This document shows positions 1 through 5,622 of a stretch of DNA of 7,489 nt, piece by piece. Origin of the DNA: Pseudomonadota bacterium. GTDB taxonomy: Bacteria; Pseudomonadota; Alphaproteobacteria; Caulobacterales; Caulobacteraceae. The notes under the pieces were generated by a model that searched no databases, had not been told where the DNA came from, and saw only the letters and a program-made list of their open reading frames with translations. The translations under genes were made by a program, and so were the position numbers. The stretch is from contig JAEYNH010000131.1 in NCBI GenBank assembly GCA_023412655.1, positions 1-7,489 on the forward strand, given 5' to 3'. How positions within the stretch are numbered: position 1 is the first letter of the stretch; each line of letters starts with the position of its first letter.

Positions 1-195
1 GTGCAGGGCGGGAGCGTCGTCGGCCGAGAGGGCGGCGGCCATGCCGCCCTGGGCCCAGGCCGACGAGCAGCCGGAATTCAGCGGCGCCTCGGTGAGGACG
101 AGGACGCGGGCAGGCGCGGCGGCCAGGGCGGCGGTGAGGCCGGCAAGGCCCGCGCCCACCACGACGACGCCGTCGTGGCGGATGCGCTCGGCCAT
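1..195 (-). CDS. nadB: L-aspartate oxidase, N-terminal part (cut by window edge)
   Basis: Only the first 65 codons are present; the gene runs off the left edge. L-aspartate oxidase is an FAD flavoprotein that converts L-aspartate to iminoaspartate, which NadA condenses with dihydroxyacetone phosphate to quinolinate, the cytosolic de novo NAD precursor. The visible part has the dinucleotide-binding GAGLAG motif (about residues 14-19) after a hydrophobic beta strand. It is followed by SGCSSAWAQGG (about residues 41-51), the Ser-rich FAD-contacting stretch typical of NadB and related to the succinate dehydrogenase flavoprotein family. The ATG overlaps the nadA stop by one base (TGATG). A GGAG at 204-207, inside the last nadA codons, lies 8 bases upstream, so translational coupling to nadA is likely. 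A fumarate reductase/succinate dehydrogenase flavoprotein is the alternative from the fold alone, but the nadA neighbour and the SGCSSAWAQGG motif make NadB the clear choice. Confidence 0.93.
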   Translation of the reverse strand, partial: MAERIRHDGVVVVGAGLAGLTAALAAAPARVLVLTEAPLNSGCSSAWAQGGMAAALSADDAPALH

Positions 196-1280
196 CAGAT
201 CAGCTCCACGTCGACGTGGTGGCGGGCCTTCACGAGGTCGTAGCGGGCGGGCTGGGCCGGGGGCGGCAGGTCCACCATCCGCTGGACGGCCAGGCGGGCG
301 CGCTCGGCCACGGCGGGATCGACGGTGACCTCGTAGCGGTCGTGCAGCAGGGCCTCGTAGATGTTCTCGAGGCTGATCATCTTCATGTGCGGGCACAGGT
401 TGCACGGCCGCACGAACTCGGTGTCCACCGCGTCGGCCGCGACGTTGTCGGCCATGGAGCACTCGGTGATCAGCACCACCTGCTTCGGCTTGCGCTGCAG
501 GACGTAGTCGTTCATCGCCGCGGTGGAGCCGGCGAAATCGGAAACCTCCAGCACCTCGGCCGGGCATTCCGGGTGGGCCAGGACCTCGGCGCCCGGGTAG
601 GCGGCCCTGATCTCCAGGATGTCGGCGGCGGTGAAGCGCTCGTGCACCTCGCAGCGGCCCTTCCAGGCGATGATGCCGATGTGGGTCTGGCGGGCGACGT
701 TGCGGGCCAGGAACTCGTCAGGGATCAGGATCACCCGGTCGACGCCCCACTGGCGGGCCGCTTCCTCGACCACCTGCACGGCGTTGGCGCTGGTGCAGCA
801 GATGTCGGTCTCGGCCTTCACGTCCGCGGTGGTGTTCACATAGGTGACCACCGGCAGGCCGGGGTAGCGCTGCTTGATCAGGCGCACGTCGGCGCCGGTG
901 ATGGCGCTGGCCAGGGAGCAGCCGGCGCGAAGGTCGGGGATCAGGACGCGCTTCTCGGGGCTGAGGATCTTGGAGGTCTCGGCCATGAAGTGCACGCCGG
1001 CCTGGACGATCACCCTGGCGTCCGAACGGGCGGCTTCCTTCGCGAGGCCCAGGCTGTCGCCCACGTAGTCGCCGACGCCGTGGAAGATCTCGGGCGTCAT
1101 GTAGTTGTGGGCGAGGATGACGGCGTCCTTCTCGCGCTTCAGCCGGTTGATCTCGGCGATCAGCGGAGCCTGGCGGCGCCACTCCATGGGCGTGATGTGC
1201 CGCTTGACCTTCTCCCACGCGGGCAGGGTCTGGGCCTCGACCTCGGGGGTGAAGTCGAACTGGAATCCGTCGGCGGCCAT
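195..1280 (-). CDS. nadA: Quinolinate synthase NadA
   Basis: This 361-residue protein is the cytosolic [4Fe-4S] enzyme that condenses iminoaspartate with dihydroxyacetone phosphate to quinolinate. Its size is normal for the longer NadA class. Visible hallmarks are ILAHNYMTPE (residues 55-64), GDSLGLA (74-80), FMAETSKIL (98-106), the cluster-ligand region DLRAGCSLA with C121, YVNTTADVKAETD (147-159), GRCEVHE with C210, AHPECP (235-240), and the C-terminal CNLCPHMK with C293 and C296. By family alignment C121, C210 and C296 should be the three iron-sulfur ligands. The outermost Cys of the E. coli CxxCxxC motif is absent, as I infer from position 290 being Val. The ATG at 1280 is chosen because a perfect AAGGAGG sits 5 bases upstream and the protein begins like known NadA proteins; the reading frame stays open to 1571 but that part reads through the regulatory region. 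It is the first gene of a nadAB operon (probably followed by nadC outside the window), overlapping nadB by one base. Confidence 0.97.
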   Translation of the reverse strand: MAADGFQFDFTPEVEAQTLPAWEKVKRHITPMEWRRQAPLIAEINRLKREKDAVILAHNYMTPEIFHGVGDYVGDSLGLAKEAARSDARVIVQAGVHFMAETSKILSPEKRVLIPDLRAGCSLASAITGADVRLIKQRYPGLPVVTYVNTTADVKAETDICCTSANAVQVVEEAARQWGVDRVILIPDEFLARNVARQTHIGIIAWKGRCEVHERFTAADILEIRAAYPGAEVLAHPECPAEVLEVSDFAGSTAAMNDYVLQRKPKQVVLITECSMADNVAADAVDTEFVRPCNLCPHMKMISLENIYEALLHDRYEVTVDPAVAERARLAVQRMVDLPPPAQPARYDLVKARHHVDVELI

Positions 1281-1285
1281 CCGAT

Positions 1286-1292
1286 CCTCCTT
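1286..1292 (-). promoter_or_regulatory. Strong Shine-Dalgarno of nadA
   Basis: On the minus strand AAGGAGG lies 5 bases before the nadA ATG. It fixes the start codon choice. It directly abuts the proximal inverted-repeat operator at 1293-1309, so a protein bound there, or the small hairpin the repeat could form in RNA, would sit right beside the ribosome binding site. Confidence 0.85.
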
Positions 1293-1309
1293 ATGCTCAA
1301 AATGAGCAT
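1293..1309 (-). promoter_or_regulatory. Proximal NAD-type operator (inverted repeat)
   Basis: A perfect inverted repeat, ATGCTCA-N3-TGAGCAT, lies immediately upstream of the nadA Shine-Dalgarno. Its inner 15-mer (TGCTCATTTTGAGCA on the minus strand) is nearly the same as the distal repeat at 1364-1384, which is the main reason to call both operators. From memory, a TGCTCA...TGAGCA palindrome before nadA in alphaproteobacteria fits the predicted NadQ-type repressor of NAD biosynthesis. The regulator gene is not in the window, so the identity of the binding protein is an inference. Confidence 0.7.
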
Positions 1310-1363
1310 TACTGAGGCCTTCAAAAACGCGCCGAGGCGGACCGAGGCGCGGACTGCGACGAC

Positions 1364-1384
1364 TTTTGCTCAAATCGAGCAAAA
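1364..1384 (-). promoter_or_regulatory. Distal NAD-type operator (inverted repeat)
   Basis: A perfect 8-bp inverted repeat, TTTTGCTC-N5-GAGCAAAA, shares the core TGCTC...TTTGAGCA with the repeat at 1293-1309. Its centre (1374) lies 73 bp from the centre of the proximal site (1301), close to seven helical turns, so both sites face the same side of the DNA. It begins about 6 bases downstream of the transcription start expected from the promoter at 1396-1423, a position where a bound repressor would block initiation or early elongation. Confidence 0.7.
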
Positions 1385-1395
1385 CCGTGTAACCA

Positions 1396-1423
1396 CATAT
1401 AGCGCCGTTGGGCCGTCCCGCAA
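1396..1423 (-). promoter_or_regulatory. Candidate housekeeping-sigma promoter of nadAB
   Basis: On the minus strand TTGCGGG (1417-1423) and GCTATATG (1396-1403) are separated by 13 bases. This matches the Caulobacter vegetative consensus as I know it (TTGACGS, 10-14 bases, GCTANAWC) in 5 of 7 and 7 of 8 positions. The expected start is near 1390, giving a leader of about 110 bases that contains both operators. The promoter begins only 23 bases downstream of the histidine kinase stop, so nadA has its own promoter rather than relying on read-through from the kinase gene. Confidence 0.5.
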
Positions 1424-1446
1424 AGGACCATTCGCTAAAAGGCCTG

Positions 1447-3465
1447 TCAGGCGCTCTGGGCGGCGTTGGGGGTCTCGGGCGTATCCGGGGCCCTTGGCAT
1501 GACGTCGGCGATGAACCGGGCGAGCTGGTCGGCGCCGTAGGGCTTGCGCAACAGCGGCCAGGGCGCGCCATCGGCGGCGCCCGCCGCCTCGCCGGTGTAG
1601 CCCGACGAGAGGATCACCGGCAGGCCCGGGCGCAGGCGCACGGCCTCGTGGGCGAGGTCCACGCCGTTCATGTCGCCCGGCATGATGAGGTCGGTAAGCA
1701 GCAGGTCGGCGGGGGCTCCCGCCTTGAGGGCGCCCAGGGCCGAGGCGGCGTCCGGTTTGCGGGTGACGGTGTGGCCGAGGTCGAACAACAGGGTCTCCAC
1801 CAGTTCGGCCACCTGGGCGTCGTCCTCCACCAGCAGGACACGGAGTGAGGGGCCGCGGTCGGGCTGCGGCCGGGGGGGCTCTTCGGGCGCGGCGGCCGTA
1901 GCCTCGGTGAGGGGCAGGTAGAGGCGGACGGTGGCGCCCTTCCCCGGGGCGCTGTCGATGGCGGCGGTCCCGCCGCTCTGCCGGGCGAAGCCGTAGACCT
2001 GGGACAGGCCAAGGCCGGTGCCCTTGCCGGGCGCCTTGGTGGTGAAGAAGGGCTCGAACACCCGGCTGGCGGTCATCTGGTCCATGCCGCAGCCGGTGTC
2101 ATGGACGCAAACGCAGAGATAGCCGCCGGGGGCGAGGTCCTCGACCTCTCCCGCGGCCAGCTGGACCGTGTTGGTCTCGATGCGGATCATGCCGCCGGCC
2201 GGCGTGGCGTCCCTGGCGTTGACCACCAGGTTCATCACCGCCGCCTCGAACTGGCCGGGGTCGATGTGGACCACTGCGTTGCGGGCGGCCGGCGCGACCA
2301 CCAGGGTCACGGCCTCGCCCACGGCCCGGCGGAGCAGGGGCTCGGCCTCGAGCAGCAGGACGTCCACGCAGGCGGTTTCCGGTTTCAGGGCCTGGCGGCG
2401 GGAGAAGGCCAGCAGCTGCTGGGTCAGCCGCTCGCCCCGCCGGGCCGCGCCCAGGGCGGCCTCGATCATCCGATCGCGGCGGTCGGCGTCGTTCGGATGG
2501 CGCTGCATCATGTCGAGGGCGCCGATCACCACCGTCAGCAGGTTGTTGAAGTCGTGGGCCACGCCGCCGGTGAGCTGGCCCACCGCCTCCAGCTTCTGGG
2601 CGCGGCGCAGGGCGGCCTCGGCCTGGTCGCGCTCGGCGAGGGCCGCCTCTATCCGTTCCGCAAGGATGTCGTTGAGGCGCTTGAGGTCAGCCTCGGCTCG
2701 GCGGGCGTCGGTGACGTCGAAGCCGACGCCGATGAAGCCGTCGAACACGCCGTCGGGCGTGAACCGCGGCTGCGAGACCGAGCGGATCCAGCGGTACTCG
2801 CCCGAGGCGACGCGATAGCGCGCCTCGAGGGTGAAGGGCGTCCGTCCGCTTTCGCCGGCAGCCTGCTCCTCCAGGACTCGGGGCAGGTCGTCGGGATGGA
2901 CGATGGTGCGCCAGTCGAAGCTCAGGGCCGCCTCGTAGGGGGCGCCAAGCCATTTGAGGTAGGTTCGGTTGACGAACTCGCGCTGGCCGTCGGCGCGGCT
3001 GATCCACATGAGGATCGGTGCGCTGTCCGCCAGGACCCGGAAGCGGGCCTCCGACTCGGCCGAGGCCCGGCGCGCTCGCTCCTGGGCGATGCCCGCCTCA
3101 TCCAGGCGCAGCAAAGCCTCGCGCAGTACGCCGGAGAAGACCAGGGTGATGGCGCCGGAGATGGCGAACATGGCGATCAGGGCCAGGGTGAGCGACCCTT
3201 CGGGCTGGACCACGGGGGCCAGCATCCCGCCGATGAACAGCGCCACGAAATAGGCGCCCCAGCCGAAGGCGGGGCCGGCATAGAGGCAGATGAAGATCAG
3301 CGCCGGCAGGGTGGTGGAGCTGAGGCCGCCGGTGTGCTGGAAGCCGAGCAGCAGGCCGCGCAGGAACATGGCGGCGCCGAGGGCGACCACGGTTATGGCC
3401 AGCGACATCCAGACCGGCGGCGTACGCCGCGGCACCAGGCGAAGCGGCCACTCCGATAATTTCAT
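1447..3465 (-). CDS. Membrane-anchored hybrid sensor histidine kinase (PAS-HisKA-HATPase-REC)
   Basis: This 672-residue protein is a hybrid two-component kinase. Residues about 19-115 carry three or four hydrophobic segments (about 19-40, 52-86 as one long or two short, 91-115), resembling DUF4118/MASE-type sensor anchors. A single PAS domain spans about 136-255, ending in the usual DVTDARRAEADL linker, followed by a charged coiled coil (about 256-292). The HisKA box GGVAHDFNNLL puts the phosphoacceptor at H304. The ATPase domain has the N box (MNLVVNARDA, 411-420), G1 box (DTGCGM, 456-461), F box (FEPFF, 470-474) and G2 box (GKGTGLGL, 480-487). A C-terminal receiver (about 541-655) has acidic pair D548/D549, phosphoacceptor D592 in TDLIMPG, S620/S621 and K641. 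No HPt or output domain or partner regulator is encoded nearby, so signal and target are unknown. The ATG has only a weak Shine-Dalgarno. It belongs to the same broad H-box class as CckA, but it has one PAS and more membrane segments and is not likely CckA itself. Confidence 0.93.
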   Translation of the reverse strand: MKLSEWPLRLVPRRTPPVWMSLAITVVALGAAMFLRGLLLGFQHTGGLSSTTLPALIFICLYAGPAFGWGAYFVALFIGGMLAPVVQPEGSLTLALIAMFAISGAITLVFSGVLREALLRLDEAGIAQERARRASAESEARFRVLADSAPILMWISRADGQREFVNRTYLKWLGAPYEAALSFDWRTIVHPDDLPRVLEEQAAGESGRTPFTLEARYRVASGEYRWIRSVSQPRFTPDGVFDGFIGVGFDVTDARRAEADLKRLNDILAERIEAALAERDQAEAALRRAQKLEAVGQLTGGVAHDFNNLLTVVIGALDMMQRHPNDADRRDRMIEAALGAARRGERLTQQLLAFSRRQALKPETACVDVLLLEAEPLLRRAVGEAVTLVVAPAARNAVVHIDPGQFEAAVMNLVVNARDATPAGGMIRIETNTVQLAAGEVEDLAPGGYLCVCVHDTGCGMDQMTASRVFEPFFTTKAPGKGTGLGLSQVYGFARQSGGTAAIDSAPGKGATVRLYLPLTEATAAAPEEPPRPQPDRGPSLRVLLVEDDAQVAELVETLLFDLGHTVTRKPDAASALGALKAGAPADLLLTDLIMPGDMNGVDLAHEAVRLRPGLPVILSSGYTGEAAGAADGAPWPLLRKPYGADQLARFIADVMPRAPDTPETPNAAQSA

Positions 3466-3651
3466 CAGGCGCTCGGAGACTCACGGCCCAGCGGCGGGCC
3501 ACTAACACAATGCGGGCGCCCGCGTTGTGTTGCAACCCTGACGTGCATGGTGCGTTCTGGCACACCTTTCAGAGGTTTAATGCTCCGGGACCACATTCTC
3601 GCCTCGCAGGGGTCCAAAGAACGGCGGTGTGCGCCTATATGCGACGGTTCA
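3466..3651. other. Divergent intergenic region, kinase / cell wall hydrolase
   Basis: These 186 bases separate two divergent genes and must carry both sets of promoter signals. The clearest structure is the 28-bp palindrome at 3504-3531. A short GGCCC-N6-GGGCC repeat (3485-3500) lies in the kinase leader, and GTTGCAAC (3529-3536) is an 8-bp palindrome overlapping the large one. A GANTC site (GACTC, 3478-3482), the CcrM methylation sequence of Caulobacterales, lies 12 bases upstream of the kinase ATG. A TATATG at 3636-3641 could be a -10 element for the hydrolase. I see no clear -35/-10 pair for either gene. Confidence 0.5.
3504..3531. repeat. 28-bp near-perfect palindrome
   Basis: The left half AACACAATGCGGGC pairs with the right half GCCCGCGTTGTGTT with a single mismatched position (T3511 against G3524). 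The core GCGGGCGCCCGC is a perfect 12-bp palindrome flanked by AT-richer AACACAA/TTGTGTT arms. It lies 38 bases upstream of the kinase start and 120 bases upstream of the hydrolase start. Because both genes read away from it, it cannot be a terminator for either of them. A binding site for a dimeric regulator is the simplest reading. Confidence 0.75.
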
Positions 3652-4818
3652 ATGCGAGGGGAAGCCCTGATCACGCGACGCCGCATACGGATTGGAGCGG
3701 GCGCCCTGGCCCTTGTGGCCATCGGGGCGGCCCTGGCCGTTTGCGCGCCCAACGCCGATCCGATCGGGCGTGCGCCGGTGGCGATGACCGCCGGCGACCT
3801 CTCGGAGACCACCCTGTCGAGGCTCGTCGCCCAGATGGACCCGGCGATGCGGGCCCTGGCGCGGCGGCATGATCCCGGGGTGCGCGAGCCCGATCTGTGG
3901 AACCGCCCGGAGGGCTGGGGCAGCCTCGACATCGACCAGGTCCCGAGCCTGGGCCTGGCTCCCGAAGGGGCGACAGCGGCCGAGCTGAACGAGCTGCGCC
4001 CCTTCTCCGACCTGCCGATCCGGCCGATGAAGCCGTTCGTGCTGAAGGCGGGCGGCGAGGACCGGCGGCGGGCCCTGCAGTGCCTTGCCGAGGCGGTCTA
4101 TTACGAGGCGGCGCGCGAGCCCGGCCTGGGCCAGGAGGCGGTGGCGCAGGTGGTGCTGAACCGGGTGCGCCACCCGGCCTATCCGAAGTCGGTCTGCGGC
4201 GTGGTCTATCAGGGCTCGGCCCGGGCCACGGGCTGCCAGTTCACCTTCACCTGCGACGGGTCTTTGCGCTGGGCGCCGGAACCGGCGCTGTGGCGGCAGG
4301 CCCAGAGGGTCGCCGAGCGGGCGCTGAACGGCCACGTAGCCCGGCACGTGGGCTCGGCCACCCACTACCACGCCGACTATGTGGCGCCGTACTGGGCGCC
4401 GACCCTTGTGAAGATGACCCAGGTCGGGGCGCACATCTTCTATCGCTGGACCGGGCCCTGGGGCGAGCCGCCGGCCTTCACCGGCCGCTATGCCGGGGGC
4501 GAGGCCTATCTGTCGCCGGCCGTGCTGGGCAGCGTCGACGCCCGCACCCAGGGCGGTCTGCTGGGCGGCCTGTTGTCGCCCGAGAAGCAGGGGCTGCCGG
4601 CCGAGCGCAAGGTGACCCTGGCGGTGGCTGGCGAGGTGCGGACCTACACGGTGGCCGATCCCACCGCCTCGGGCGGAGAGCGCACCCGCGTCATGGGCAC
4701 GATCAGCCCGACCCGGCGGAAGGCCACGGCCGACGAGATCAAGCAGATCAACGAGAAGCTGGAGGCCTTCGACAAGGCGCTCGACGCGCCCGCCGCAGGC
4801 TCGACGCCTCCGGCCTAG
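3652..4818 (+). CDS. SleB/CwlJ-type cell wall hydrolase, membrane-anchored
   Basis: This 388-residue protein carries a Hydrolase_2 (SleB/CwlJ) domain at about residues 140-268, preceded by a short Arg-rich N-terminus and one hydrophobic segment (about 13-31), so it should act in the periplasm on peptidoglycan. Family motifs are ALQCLAEAVYYEAAREP (141-157), with E152 aligning to the Glu of the YGEARGEP motif proposed as catalytic, VAQVVLNRVRHPAYPKSVCGVVYQG (164-188), CQFTFTCDGS (195-204), ATHYHADYVAPYWAP (236-250) and GAHIFYRWTG (259-268). Cysteines 144, 182, 195 and 201 are typical of the alphaproteobacterial branch. C31 follows LAV, a poor lipobox, so I do not call a lipoprotein. The ~120-residue C-terminal tail is not part of the domain and ends in a charged helix (about 360-378) and an Ala/Pro tail. 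In Gram-negative non-spore-formers such proteins are thought to remodel the wall; the precise role is not known. The start at 3652 puts the membrane segment at the N-terminus; in-frame ATGs at 3580 (AGAGG before it) and 3547 are alternatives. Confidence 0.9.
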   Translation: MRGEALITRRRIRIGAGALALVAIGAALAVCAPNADPIGRAPVAMTAGDLSETTLSRLVAQMDPAMRALARRHDPGVREPDLWNRPEGWGSLDIDQVPSLGLAPEGATAAELNELRPFSDLPIRPMKPFVLKAGGEDRRRALQCLAEAVYYEAAREPGLGQEAVAQVVLNRVRHPAYPKSVCGVVYQGSARATGCQFTFTCDGSLRWAPEPALWRQAQRVAERALNGHVARHVGSATHYHADYVAPYWAPTLVKMTQVGAHIFYRWTGPWGEPPAFTGRYAGGEAYLSPAVLGSVDARTQGGLLGGLLSPEKQGLPAERKVTLAVAGEVRTYTVADPTASGGERTRVMGTISPTRRKATADEIKQINEKLEAFDKALDAPAAGSTPPA

Positions 4819-4829
4819 CGCCACCTGAC

Positions 4830-5318
4830 CTAGACCTGGTTGAAGGCATCGGGAAACGCCGCGGTGAGCGGCGCATCGAAGGCGCCCTGCTCCAGCGCCA
4901 GGGCCATGAACGCCGGCTTGCCCGAATAGGGGCTGCGGACCTGGCGCGCCGCCTCGGTCGAGAAGCCGAAGCGCTGATAATAGTCCGGATGGCCCAGCAG
5001 GATCACGCCCTGGACGCCGAACTCGCCGGCGGTCTGGAGGGCGGCGCGGGTGAGCGACGAGCCGACGCCGGTCCGCTGGACCTCGGGACGCACCGCCAGG
5101 GGACCGAGGGCGGCGTAGAGCCCCTCGCGGTCGGCCCACATGCGGCTGAAGAGGATATGGCCGTCGACGACCTCGTCGCGAAGCCAGACCAGCTCGAACA
5201 GCACGTCGCCGTCGGCGCGCAGCCGGGCCACCAGGTCCGCCTCGTCCGAGCGGCCGAAGGCCTCGGCGATCACCTCGGAGATGGCGGGATGGTCTGACGT
5301 GCGGGCGTAGCGGATCAC
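4830..5318 (-). CDS. GNAT-family N-acetyltransferase (YhbS-like)
   Basis: The 162-residue protein has the size and layout of a single GNAT domain, the fold that moves an acetyl group from acetyl-CoA to an amine. Motif A is visible as LGPLAVRPEVQRTGVGSSL (71-89), with the pyrophosphate-binding Q81-R-T-G-V-G86 loop. The segment ILLGHPDYYQRFGF (106-119) is characteristic of the YhbS/COG3153 group. The acceptor substrate cannot be read from the sequence. The start is GTG at 5318, giving MIRYARTSDH, a typical GNAT opening; the only Shine-Dalgarno-like sequence is a weak AGG overlapping the stop of the upstream small gene, 9 bases away. The two are therefore likely co-transcribed and possibly coupled. 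Its 3' end converges on the cell wall hydrolase with an 11-bp gap and no room for a dedicated terminator. Confidence 0.9.
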   Translation of the reverse strand: MIRYARTSDHPAISEVIAEAFGRSDEADLVARLRADGDVLFELVWLRDEVVDGHILFSRMWADREGLYAALGPLAVRPEVQRTGVGSSLTRAALQTAGEFGVQGVILLGHPDYYQRFGFSTEAARQVRSPYSGKPAFMALALEQGAFDAPLTAAFPDAFNQV

Positions 5319-5327
5319 GGGCCGAAC

Positions 5328-5546
5328 CTAGCCCAGCGCCTCATCCTCGTCGCGGTTTTCGGCGGCGCGCAGGGCCCAGCTGGCCTCGGCGTAGCGGTGG
5401 CGCTCGGTGCGCACGGCCTGGCGGGCGAGTTCGCGCCAGCCTTCGGCGATGCTCAGATAGACCTCGCGCTCGGCGGAACTTTCCGCCCGCGCCGCGAGGG
5501 CGTCCACGGCCTCGGCCTGTCCGGCGTATCGTTCGCTGTTGCGCAT
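5328..5546 (-). CDS. Small conserved-type hypothetical protein (72 aa)
   Basis: I do not recognise a named family. The 72-residue protein is predicted to be all helical, without membrane segments or cysteines, and rich in Ala, Glu and Arg. It contains EREVYLSIAEGWRELARQA (26-44). That pattern, a short N-terminus with Tyr/Ala/Glu repeats followed by YLxIAExWRxLA, resembles small proteins of unknown function common in alphaproteobacteria. The ATG at 5546 is chosen because AGGGG lies just upstream and the protein then starts MRNSERYAGQAEA like those homologues. A longer TTG-initiated form from 5615 is possible, with an AAGG before it, but it would translate through two RNA hairpins. It lies between trxB (76 bases upstream) and the GNAT gene (9 bases downstream), all on the same strand. 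Confidence 0.7.
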   Translation of the reverse strand: MRNSERYAGQAEAVDALAARAESSAEREVYLSIAEGWRELARQAVRTERHRYAEASWALRAAENRDEDEALG

Positions 5547-5548
5547 GC

Positions 5549-5577
5549 CCCTGGCCAACACCTGAGCGCGGCCAGGG
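5549..5577 (-). repeat. Inverted repeat covering the small gene's ribosome binding site
   Basis: In the minus-strand transcript CCCUGGCC pairs perfectly with GGCCAGGG across a 13-base loop (arms 5570-5577 and 5549-5556). The second arm contains the AGGGG that would serve as Shine-Dalgarno for the AUG at 5546, with only two bases between the stem and the start codon. The stem could restrict translation of the small gene, or act as a processing or stop signal after trxB. No U-run follows it. Confidence 0.6.
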
Positions 5578-5586
5578 TTCAGCCCC

Positions 5587-5608
5587 GCGGGCGGATTTCT
5601 CCACCCGC
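5587..5608 (-). repeat. Hairpin with GAAA tetraloop downstream of trxB
   Basis: In the minus-strand transcript GCGGGUGGA, loop GAAA, UCCGCCCGC forms a 9-bp stem with one G-U pair, closed by a GNRA tetraloop. It begins 14 bases after the trxB stop. The T-run (TTTTT) lies before the hairpin instead of after it, so it does not have the form of an intrinsic terminator. It may protect the 3' end of trxB mRNA or slow read-through into the small gene. Confidence 0.6.
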
Positions 5609-5622
5609 CGCACAAAAAGGCC

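Noticed and set aside
216..1502. Long plus-strand open frame (428 codons) opposite nadA
   Set aside because: It is the antisense shadow of nadA and its promoter region; the translation is low-complexity (His, Gly, Ala, Val, Asp) with no recognisable motif, as expected in very GC-rich DNA.
1281..1571. Upstream extension of the nadA reading frame to 1571
   Set aside because: It would read through the promoter, both operators and the end of the kinase gene; the ATG at 1280 has a perfect ribosome binding site.
2101..3459. Long plus-strand open frame (452 codons) opposite the histidine kinase
   Set aside because: It mirrors the kinase, whose domains are complete and well conserved; the antisense product has no domain signature.
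1447..3465. Identity as the cell-cycle kinase CckA
   Set aside because: The H-box class and overall length are similar, but there is one PAS domain, a larger multi-segment membrane anchor and a generic G2 region; the evidence is not enough for that name.
3558..3574. TGGCAC resembling the -24 element of a sigma-54 promoter upstream of the hydrolase
   Set aside because: The required GC of the -12 element is absent at the correct spacing (AG is found instead).
3652..3750. Lipoprotein signal on the hydrolase (Cys at residue 31)
   Set aside because: The residue before the Cys is Val, which does not fit the lipobox; a signal anchor or ordinary signal peptide is more likely.
3649..5297. Long open frames on both strands across the hydrolase and GNAT genes
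   Set aside because: Both are shadows crossing two convergent real genes; they contain no family motifs and would overlap conserved proteins entirely.
5587..5608. Intrinsic terminator of trxB
   Set aside because: The stem is good but the T-run precedes it in the direction of transcription and nothing U-rich follows, so I list it as a hairpin only.
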